The notes beneath the pieces are model-generated. The model did not search any database. It saw nothing but the letters and a program-made list of their open reading frames with translations, and was not told the DNA's origin. A stretch of DNA of 64,000 nucleotides from Bostrychus sinensis (taxonomy: Eukaryota > Chordata > Actinopteri > Gobiiformes > Eleotridae), in assembly GCA_020698575.1 (NCBI GenBank), contig CM036251.1, positions 2,388,788-2,452,787 on the forward strand, in the 5' to 3' direction. Positions 9,460 to 21,400 of the stretch are shown piece by piece. A program made the translations under genes and the position numbers. Positions within the stretch are counted from its first letter, which is position 1, and each line of letters begins with the position of its first letter.

Positions 9460-12400
9460 CAGTATTAGTTCCTCACCATGGCGTAGTTCTTCATGTAGCA
9501 GGGTTTGCAGACCGGTTTGTCGTTCTCCATGACGTACGTCTCTCCTGCCAGGATACAGTCACAGTCGAAGCAGCAGAAGTGCTTCAGGTGCCAGTTCTGA
9601 CCCTCGGCCTGAGTGTACTCGTTACAGAAGATCAGCTGGAGACAGACACAAAACACATTCACCCATTCATTCATAAAATAATAGAGCTTTCTGTTGTTAG
9701 TTAGAGCTGCGGCCCTCACACTAAACACCGTACTGAGTAGGGCTGGGTACTTTTCAGACTTTTTTGCTGCCAGTTTTTAAATGATCTCTGGTTTTCATTA
9801 TCGGTGCCTGAGCGATACGGTTTCTGATGGTGAGCTAATTCATCTTCTACAATCATAAAACACAATAATCAATAAAAAAACAGTTTTTGGAGTAAAATTC
9901 TCAGCTGTGAGTTAAAACCAATAGTTTATATGATTTATCCTGTGTTATTTCTTTAATTCATGCAAAGGAACATTAAAGCTCCCACTAGGTATCAAATAAC
10001 ACATAATTTTTCGATACCAGTAGTATTGTAAACTTTTCTTTTCTTTCTTTCTTTCTTTCCTTCCCTAGTATTGAAGGACTTAGATATGAGTCTCAGTGCA
10101 AAGTGGGTTAGAGGACTGAACAATAGCTCTCTACCTTTGCTTTATATCCAGGAGTTTGTGGCTGGATGTGAGCAGGCGTCACTGATTTTTTACTTCTGCT
10201 GTTATTACCACAAAACACTTAAGCTGTAGCCGCATGGAGACAAAAACACTTTCCATAAACACAGCACTGTCTCAGAAAATGTGCGTGTCCACACAAAACC
10301 GCTAAAACCGCTGTAATACATATGCCAGGCCTGTTGGTGGCACTGTAACACTGCCACGAAAAACAGGCGAGAACACACGGGGCATTTGCAGAAAACTGAT
10401 GCGAAGTAAACATAAGAACACGGAGGTGAATAAGAGGTGAGTGAGGTGAATGTGTGAGCTGCAGAGTAGACCTGAGTTTGTAAAGCCCGGTTCACGCGGC
10501 AAGATCTTAAAATTGTCGGAAGATTTCCAAAACCTGAGAGACCCCACACACGGCGAGAAAAAATCAAAGCTATCACAGGTTTGGTCCAACAGTGTGTGGC
10601 AAAGACAACACCACACACCGACAGATTTCACTCAGGTCAGACGGGAAATCTCACAAAACCTCACGAGATTAAACGTGACTTTGGTGTACACAAACATGAC
10701 GTACACAAACACGACGTACACGAACACGACGTACACAAACACGACGTACACAAACATGACGTACACAAACATGACGTACACAAACATGACGTACACGAAC
10801 ACGACGTACACAAACATGATGTACACGAACACGACGTACACAAACATGACGTACACAAACATGACGTACACGAACACGACGTACACAAACACGACGTACA
10901 CAAACATGACGTACACAAACATGACGTACACAAACATGACGTACACGAACACGACGTACACAAACATGATGTACACGAACATGACGCTCACGAACATGAC
11001 GTACACAAACATGACGTACACAAACATGACGTACACAAACAAACATGACGTACACAAACACGACGTACACGAACACGACGTACATGAACACGACGTACAC
11101 GAACACGACGTACATGAACACGGTGGACACGAACACGACGTACACAAACGTGACGTACACGAACACGACGTACACGAACACGACGTACATGAACACGGTG
11201 GACACGAACACGACGTACACGACGAACACGACGTACACGAACGCGACGTACATGAACACGGTGGACACGAACACGACGTACACAAACGTGACGTACACGA
11301 ACACGACGCACACGAACACGACGAACACGAACACGACGTACACGAACGCGACGTACATGAACACGGTGGACACGAACACGACGTACATGAACACGGTGGA
11401 CACGAACACGACGTACACGAACGCGACGTACATGAACACGGTGGACACGAACACGACGTACACGAACACGACGAACACGAACACGACGTACACGAACGCG
11501 ACGTACATGAACACGGTGGACACGAACACGACGTACACGACGTACACAAACACGACGTACACGAACATGACGTACACAAACACGACGTTCACAAACGTGT
11601 ACATAATCACAGAAACGTGAAGTGCGTTTTGAAATCTTTCAACTCTGGGACCCAGTAAAAAAAAAAAAGACTGTATTCGGGCCCCAAAACGCCCGATCCG
11701 TGTGGACGAAACGCCTTTACGATAAAAAACCTCTGCGGATCAGTGTTAATTTTGACAACAAATTTTAATTTAGGGTATGCTATTTAGTTTTAGTCAAGAT
11801 TTAGTCATGTAATCCTTCTTAGTTTTAGTCTAGTTTTTGTCGACTAAATCTCATACAATTTTAGTCAACACAAATATGTATTTGTCTTTTCTTTAACAAT
11901 ATTTATTTTTGTATATATATATTCTATTAATGTTTTATTATGGTAGTGGTCTGCTTCAATGACCACACCACATTTTGCAGTTATATGGTCATTGCTTCGA
12001 GATAAAACTGAACTGATTGTTTTATGACGGTTAGCAGGAAACAGCAGGTAAACATTCAGGTGCATTATAATTACTGCAGCACACATGCACAGAACTGAAC
12101 ATGCATCCAGTAACTTTACGCACACACGTGCAGCCTCTCCAGGCATCAGCAGCTTCTCGGGACAAATACAGCAGCTTTTCTACTTAATTAAATTAACTCC
12201 GCCCTTTGTTGAACACAGCGTGGAGTTTGTTTAAATCTGATTCTGTTTAAGTTTATCTCAGAGTTTGCTTTACTAACCCGTGCGTAATCGAGAGGAGCAA
12301 AGACGCGCAAGGCATCGAGAGAGGGAGGGATGAAAGGAGAGGAGCGGGCTCACGAAACAACGCAAAATTAAACCTTGAGATGAAGTAGAGAGGGAACAGG

Positions 12401-15400
12401 ATCTGCAGAGGTGGAGCCTCGTTTCTGGCGCTCTGTGATGAAGCGGTACACGTCCTGACCCACTTAAAGTCCCGGTTAGAAAATATGAACATTAACAGCA
12501 GTCTTTGGTTGAAGAGGTATCAATTTATTTATTTATTGTCCCGTCTGCTCATTTTCTTTTCATTTTTATTCGTTGACAAAAATGTCAGTGCATTTAGGTG
12601 TAGTTTTAGTCCTCATTGATTACTTTTTATTTAGTTTTCGTTTCATTTTTGGCCAAAAATATGTCATTGATGAAATATATTCGTCCACAAAATTAACACT
12701 GCTGCGGATTCATCTCAGCCCGTCTCAACAAGGCCTTAGTGTATCCCTGGTCCGTACCTCGTCGCAGCCGCCGCACCGGGGTTTCTCGCTGTCCCCATAG
12801 TGCCGTCCACAGAACATCTTCCCTTTCTTCCAGAAGTAGATCATGTCGACCAGCAGCTCGTTACAGGTGACGCACACGAAGCAGGCCGGGTGCCACAGTT
12901 TGTCGTATCCCGCTCTCTCTGCGTACACGGCGGGGTCGCCCTGACGCATGGGCTGCTGGCACTGGTAACAGCACTGGAGGAGACAGGAGAGGACAAGACT
13001 TTACATCAGTGTGAATATCTGAACTTAATGATTCCAGTCAAAACAGGGGGCTTTCCTATTTATAAGCTTTGAGCAGTCCTTGGTTAAAGAAAGCGGCATA
13101 TTATAAGATGAATTATGTGACCTTAATACAGTATGTCATTAAAACTAAGAAATTTAATAATGAGACAGTTTAGTCCAGGTCAACAAGCTTTGGCCAGTCA
13201 CAGGTTTACCGTATTTTCCGGACGATAAGTCGCACTTTTTTCCATCGTCTGGCTAGGGGTGCGACGTATACTCAGGTGTGACTTATATATTAAAATATGT
13301 CAGGTGTTGGTTAGGGGGCGCTCTAGGCTTGTGTACCAGCATCTGCTGCACCTGTACCACTGACAATTTAAAATGTAAACATTACCACTAACAACTTAGG
13401 CTATAAAGACAACTGAGAAAGAGCGGAATAATTGGAAATGGAACTGATGCTGAGTCTGACGACAGCCACGCAGAGGAGGAAGCGGCGCTTCGTCTACCTC
13501 CGGAGTTGGCGGAGTTGTTCAGAAGCGACACCGAGGATGAAGAATTTAAAGGATTTAGCGATTAGGAGTGAGATGGTGAGTTTGGTGAACTTGTTATATT
13601 ATGTTCTTTATGCTATAGTTATGTGAATAACTGTTAATATATTACGTTAACATACGAGACACCTATTCAGTTCGTTGTTTATGCTTCATGTAGCTGAATA
13701 ACCATCAATGTGTTACGTTAGCATAGCGCACACCTATTCAGCTGTTGTTCTCTATTCTATTATTACTATAACTTGCCTTTCAACATGAAATGTCTGTTCT
13801 TGGTGTCGGATTTTGTAAAATAAATTTACCCCAAAAAATGCAACTTATAGTCCAATGCGACTTATATACGTTTTTTTCTTCTTCATTATGCATTTTTTGG
13901 CTAGTGCCACTTATACTCCGGAGCAACGTATAGTCCGGAAAATATGGTACATAAAAATTAGGCTTTTAAATAAGGGATGCTCCAGCTGGCTACACAGCTT
14001 GTCAACTTTGAATCAGTGGTAGCAAAGATCCAAAGTTGGATAAGCTGGAGATCACTGCAGGATCACACCAAAGCTACAAGTTTGAGGTCAGCTGCTTGCA
14101 TTAAAATAAGTCACTACGGTTTGTCAACATTTATTATTAGGGGTGGCAGTAGTTGAAGGGGCACGTCACCCTCATTGCTATGGCTGTACGATATGGAGAA
14201 AACATGCGATATTCGATACCTATGTTGAAAATTGCGATAACGATATTGCAATATTTGAAAATAGAGCCTACTTTTTGAACATAGTAAGTTAAATTCACTA
14301 CATTTCACAAAAATGTAAGTTCCTGTATTTACAAGTCAAAACAGCCACAAAATCAAAACTAAACCAGGAATAAAACAAGGCTAAGCTGTGACTAAATTAA
14401 TTAAATTACCATTAAAACTGGACTTTTTAAACATTTTTATTTAGTCACAACACATGTTCTTTTAAGGCTCTGGTGGAAAATGATTCTTCAGTGTAAATCT
14501 CTGTCAGATGGAGACCACAGCGTTATTGTGATATATTTAGATTCTTGCGATACAAATATTGCGTTTGCTGATATTGCGATAACAATCAACAAAATCGCTC
14601 TCATGGAGAAACAGCACAAAAAACAAATGGAGAAAAGGGAAGAAAAACCAAATGTGGTAAATATCGGCAGAGTATTCATGTGATGTTTAAGATTTAAGGG
14701 AATTATTCTTTTTTTTTTTATACATTTGCAGGTGCCTGGAGCCTATCCCAGCAACTATGGGCCTTAGGCGGGTTACACTCAGAGACACACACTGACAGAC
14801 GACCATTCACTCTCACAATCATTCTCTATGGGACATTTAGAGTCTCAAGTTAATGGTGGGAGGAAGAGGAGAAAACTCAGTAACGTGGGTAAGCGTCAGA
14901 AGTTGAACCCACAACCTCCTTAAGGAGAGACACATGACCCTGAGGTTTTTTTTGTTTGAGCTGAAACGGGGCTTGAGGCTGAGAAAAGGTCAGATCATAA
15001 AGCACCAGCCTCTGTTTGTTTATATTTCAAAAGGGATCCAGGGTGACTCACTAATGTGCGTCTAATCTAAAATTACAGCTTTCAGAGAAATATGTGGCTA
15101 CTCTTGAGAATAAAAATCTCAAAATAAACTCAGATTTAGCTCCAGCTGCTTCCTGTTTCTCAGATAAATTCGACCCATTCTTACCCAGGATTAATGCCTT
15201 CTTCAGGTTCAAACAAAAGATAATATTTCTCTGTTACAAGAATGTGCCACTTTGATCTCATAATAAGATATTTTATTATATACAATGGTTTTCCTGATTA
15301 AATACTGTAAAACTTGGCACGATATGAGCCTTTAGCCACAAAAGTTCAGTAAATCAACTTCTGCAGAGGTTGTTTCTTGTGGGGCATCAATAAAATGTGC

Positions 15401-18400
15401 TCTGAAAATACCACAGGGCTATGAGTCATGAGGGAATTTCTTCTGTAAAAGGAAAGGCTTTCAGGAGTGGGTAAAGGGCGCCACCTGGTGTTCAACACAA
15501 GGTATTTTCATGCAATGGATTAAAGGCCATGATAAAATCTTCTTTAACTCTTGTTGCTCCTGTTCAGAGACAAAAGTGTCCCCGTCACAAAACATCATAG
15601 AAAATGTGTGCCCTGATCATAAATACCAAATATTTCATTATTTTCAGAATTTTAATCCTTTGTATGTCAGTCTGTGTAATAACATCTACATTTTTTGGTA
15701 GAGAGCACACACAAAAAAGTAAGTATTTTTAGTATTCTCAAAGCAAAGTGGATGTTTTCTTGTGGTAGTTATTACAGCACTGGGTCTGTCAGAGATTTAT
15801 TTTTAGGGATAATTTTTTTTCCTGTGCTATGTAGAATCTAATCTAACTCCCATTAAAATCCATTAAAACTGGTTGTAACTTTATCTTACTACCAAAAAAT
15901 CCCAAATCCTAAGATTTTTTTTCTAAGTGGTCTAATAATCTTTGACAGACCCAAGGCTGTAAGAATCTCCTCTAGAAAAATCCACGTTGCACTGAGAATA
16001 TTCAAAATTTTCATTTCATTTTTGTGTGTGCTTTTTACTAACAAATGTAGATACTATCACATACACTGGCACACAAAGGGTTAAAATATGAAAATAATGA
16101 AATATTTGGTATTTATGATCAGGACAAGTTGATGAAAAGATTTATGCAAAAAAGTAGGAAAAAAATATGAATCAATACTTTTTTTATGATGCTTTGTTGA
16201 TGCGGACACTTCTGTCTGAGAGAGTAAACATGAAGTAATATTAGATCTGTGTTTAGAAAATCATCATTAGTGAAAAAATACACACCTGAGACACATTTCA
16301 TATAAAAAAGGTAAGAACCACGGCAAAGTTATCAAAAAAATAAATAAAACTTGAAAAGGACACTTTTGTCCTCATTGGGGCACAAAGGTTAACAACACTT
16401 GAACACATGGACAAGTTAATCCAGCCACAAAGAGTCACTAGCCAGTGTACTCTTTGTGCCTGTCCCATGCATGGATAAATGGGATAAATCAGGAAGGGCA
16501 TCTGCTATAAAACATCTGTCAAATCAATACCCAACTGCCCCAGAAACGAAAAGGCAAAAGGAAAGCAGAATACAGATTGTACTTACATAGTTCTGTTGCA
16601 CCCCTGACCCTGGAGCTCCCTGTCCCATGGCTCCAGCCGCAGCCACCGTCCCCACACTTCCTCCTCCACGTCCCGGGCCGGCGGCACCAGATCCGGCGCC
16701 GGGCCCAATCCCGTTCCCGCCAGCGCTTCCGGGCCTCCCTCCTCCGGCCGCGGCTGTCCCCCCGGCGGCCTGCTGTCGCGCCGCCAGAGCCACGTCCTCG
16801 GGCAGACACACGTCGCCCACGCCCAGAGCCTCGTCCTTGTACTTGCGGACGAACTGCTGCATCTGCTTGACCTCGGCGGGGCTCAGGTCGTGGCACTTGT
16901 TCGGGTCCTGGTCGTGCTCCGGGAGCTGCCGGGCCATCTGCTGCCGGCGGTACACTGCGCCCTGTGAGCCCGCGATGGGACGCCTCTCCGGGGGCAGCAG
17001 CTCGATGTAACGCACCGCCTGGAGGTCACGGAGGAAAACAAACAGGACGGAGCCAATGAGAGGCAGAGAAGAGAGGAAAACTCACAAATCTGAGAGAGTG
17101 TCCTTCAGAGGCAAGCTGTGTCTAAAGTCTGTAGACTACACAAACACTATCCAGCAGCAAAGTGAGAACTTAGCAAAAATATATTTGTTTTATTAGCGGC
17201 ATAGTTTGATGCAAAAAAGGTGCTGACAGTCTGCAGTTTCATTCAATGTAATGTTGATAATTTAAGGGCATTTTTGTAAAGTAAATAGTACCGACTCATG
17301 ATATATTCTGGTCTTTTGTAATGAGTTGACAAGTTTGTTGCTCTTATTTATTCTGAGTACACTGTATTTGAAACCAGACACCAAAATATATGCATGGTAG
17401 AAATGTTGTTTTAGGTCAGTGAGAGCTGATTCCACAAGATCAATTTGTTTAATGTATTTGTCGAGAAATATTTAATTTAACTAAATTACTTGAGACATTT
17501 TTTTGTGTCTAAGCTTTATTTAGTTGACTCAGATTTTACTTTTGAGGCACCTGTGAAGCAGACCTCAAGTGTTTTTTTTTTTTTTTAGTCTGGTCCAGTT
17601 TAATTACTTAATGAGAAAACAGTGGCGGTACCAACGTGCCCAGAGAGTAAGAAGTAGTAAAGAAGTAAATTTCCCATTCATTTTGCCCATTGACTTTTCA
17701 AAAAATTCGTATATGGAGAGTTTTTCGGCTCGACGGAGGCTGATCAGCTGCAAACTCATGACCATAATACAATTATAATCCAAAAGAATATCTGAAACTT
17801 AAAAATTCATACATTTGTAACTTTAAAAACAAGTATTTATAGCCAAATGAAAAGTGTTCATGAGTTTCCCGTCAAGCCTTTAAACTGTTAATATACAGAT
17901 TTTCTGAGTCAAAGTGGAAATGAATGTGAAATTTAGTTCCGGCGTCGTGGGGTGGGCGGTCACTGTTGAGCTCCAAACATTGCATCTGGACCAAGCAAAT
18001 TTGACAAACATAAATATTGTCAAAAATGTAAATGTATATATGTATAAATAAACACTTATGATTGGTCAGGACGACATCAGGGCTGAACAGAGCTGATCCC
18101 TTTGCTCATTGATGCAGAAACTATAAATAACATAACCAGTGATCCATTGATTGTATTTTAAAGCTTATTGTAATTTTGGACATAATAAAAATACAATTAA
18201 TGACATCAATTAGGTCTGCTATGAAATGCCAATGTGGTTCTGCTACTGTCCTCCTCACAGGGCCGGGGCGATAAATCAAATTATTTTGATTATTTCCGTT
18301 TTTAATTTTGGACGATGTCAAAAATAGCCAAATTGTAAAATCGAATTTAGCAGAAATTAGCATCCTCCATGCACCGCACTGTTTCCTGTGTTGTGGCTAA

Positions 18401-21400
18401 TGCTGCTGCTAGCTCCAGAGCAGCTGAAATACTGACTGTGGAGACTCTGCAGACGCTAAAAACAGTGATATTCACAGAGAAAGGAGTTAATTTACCTCTG
18501 TAATGTCCTGGTTTGGATGGGGCAGCAGTGCAGCAGTAGCGGTAACTTATATGTCTTTGTTTATGTGCTAATTAGCCACTAGCCGCTAGTTAGCGTCTTT
18601 TCACAGCCTCTGTGGTGAATAAATTATAATAGATATGGTCTTTCGAAGCAGAGAGGGCTAAAACTACAAGACACTGTTAGAGTGACACTGCTGCCTTGCT
18701 GTTTTTTTTTTTTTGTACAGACATTCAGAATTTATAACTAAAATAAAAATATATATATTATAATCTCATTTAAAAATAATAGGCTCAGAAATGGAAATAA
18801 AAAGAGATTTTAGTTTTTAGCCATATAGCCCAGCCCTACCTCCTCATAATTTTGTGTAAAAGGATAAATGTTTTCAGCTCTCACCATGTGTTTGTTGGGG
18901 ACCGGCGGGGCCCACTCAAACGTCACAGACTTCATCGGGACGTCCTTAGGAACCGGCTCCACCTGGGCTGAAGACGCAGAGACTCCCACCGGCAAAGTGT
19001 TGGCTTTCACTGGGGTCAAATTCACCGAGACAGAGTAGACACCCGCCCCTGGACCTGCCCTAGACCCTGGACCCCCTACAGACCCAGGACCTCCAGAACC
19101 AAGACCTGCAGATCCTGGACCCCCTACAGACCCAGGACCTCCAGAACCGAGACCTGCAGATCCTGGACCTCCAGAACCAAGACCTGCAGATCCTGGACCT
19201 CCCATAGACCCAGGACCTCCAGAACCGAGACCTGCAGATCCTGGACCTCCCATAGACCCAGGACCTCCGGAACCAAGACCTGCAGATCCTGGACCTCCCA
19301 TAGACCCAGGACCTGTGCCTAGACCTGCAGACCCTCGACCTGCCATAGACCCAGGACCGCCAGCTCCTCCCATAGATCCAGAACCTAGACCTGTAGACCC
19401 CGGACCCCCTACAGACCCAGCACCTCCTGTAGACCCTGCGCTGGCCACAGACCCCGGGATGGAGCCGGTGGAGGAGCTGACGGAGGAATACCCCGAGCTG
19501 GAGGGCGACGTGGAGCCGGCAGCGGCGCCCGGAGGAACCACAGAAGAAGAGAAGGCCGGCGGGACGATGTGAGCGGTGGAGGAGCAGGGCACGCTGATGG
19601 TCACCATGTGGGCCTGCTGCCCCGGGATCCCGTCTCGCTTCAGTTTGGCCATCAGACCCGTGTATTTGGTGTCCTCGAACAGTTTGCCCACTTTCTTATC
19701 CTCCTCTGAGTTCATCTGGACGTCATGCTCCGTCAGGCCGCACTTACAGTTACGGCAGATTTTCCTGAAGAGAACAAACATTTTTTTATTTTACCTATTT
19801 TATTGTATTTATTTTAATACAGACATATCTAAAACACACAAGGATGGAAAACAGTGGACGATTCTTAAGTGGCTTTTATGAGCCCTGGCCAATTAACTTT
19901 AATATTTAAAGGTTCTGTAAGCAACATGCGCTCTACTGGTTAGAAAACAGTACTGCAGTCTAAATCAAAACAATGGTCTGTGGGTTGCCAGTCTTTCCTC
20001 TTTTCTGATTGGACGATCTGCAGTGCAGTTTTAGAACTAAAATAAAAATGTAAACAAAAACAACTTGGCCATTATATAAAACATTTTTTAAATTGTTAAT
20101 AAATCAGCTGTACCATTGTTATCAGTAAAACTAATATCTGATTTAAACATGTTTACATCATATCTGGGACACCTGGGTCATTTTTATGAACTATAAAAAA
20201 ATATATACTGCTCATAGCAATTTAAGTTACGGGTGCTATAGTTTTGGTCTAGGCCATTAATTTGTTTTTTAAACAGTTCTGTTGAATCCCATTCAAAAGC
20301 AGAGGCTCATATCAATTTGTTAATTATCAGTAAATTGTGATTCATTATGACTTTTGTCACTTTCAAATTATTTTAGTGACACTGGATTTTTCTCTTTTTT
20401 ATGAAGGGGACCAACTATTTTGTCCACTTCTGTACATTGACCAATAGCACCAACCGAAATGTATATTTCACAGTGATAAAGTGAAAATAGTTTATTAACT
20501 TTTGGTTCCTTTTAGTACAAAGTTGCCAAAAATTAACAAAAAGTGGCTCGCAAGCACAGCATTTAGCCAAAACAAATAAATCAATGACCAACCTGAGGAA
20601 TTGATGCTAAATATGAATGACTAAACTGTGATTAAACTGTGATTAAACTGTGGTTAAACTGTGATTAAACTGTGATTAAACTGTGACAAACTGATTAAAC
20701 TGTGATTAAACTGTGATTAAAATGTGATTAAACTGTGACAAACTGATTACACTGTGATTAAACTGTGATTAAACTGTGATTAAACTGTGACTAAACTGTG
20801 ACTAAACTGATTAAACTGTGATTAAACTGTGACTAAACTGATTAAACTGTGATTAAACTGTGAATAAACTGTGACTAAACTGTGATTAAACTGTGATTAA
20901 ACTGTGATTAAACTGTGACTAAACTGATTAAACTGTGATTAACCTGTGATTAAACTGTGACTAAACTGATTAAACTGTGATTAAACTGTGATTAAACTGT
21001 GATTAAACTGTGACTAAACTGATTAAACTGTGATTAAACTGTGATTAAACTGTGACTAAACTGATTAAACTGTGATTAAACTGTGATTAAACTGTGATTA
21101 AACTGTGACTAAACTGATTAAACTGTGATTAAACTGTGATTAAACTGTGACTAAACTGATTAAACTAAACTGTGATTAAACTGTGACTAAACTGATTAAA
21201 CTGTGATTAAACTGTGATTAAACTGTGGTTAAACTGTGACTAAACTGTGATTAAACTGTGATTAAACTGTGATTAAACTGTGGTTAAACTGTGATTAAAC
21301 TGTGATTAAACTGTGTGGTTGGTAATGCAGCAGCATCAGTGTCGTCAAAATATTCATGAGGACATTTTCTGGCTTTACAGTTAAAACATGTGCAGAAATA

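Noticed and set aside
10450..11658. Six-frame ORFs with HDVH, TYTN or CTSC repeats (up to 402 codons)
   Set aside because: Product of the 15-bp minisatellite in tes intron 5. All frames are open for the same reason.
16627..17010. Plus-strand ORF opposite tes exon 4
   Set aside because: Shadow of the GC-rich tes exon. The minus strand has the conserved testin sequence and splice sites.
19315..19572. Plus-strand Pro/Asp-rich ORF opposite tes exon 3
   Set aside because: Shadow of the Gly/Ser coding minisatellite.
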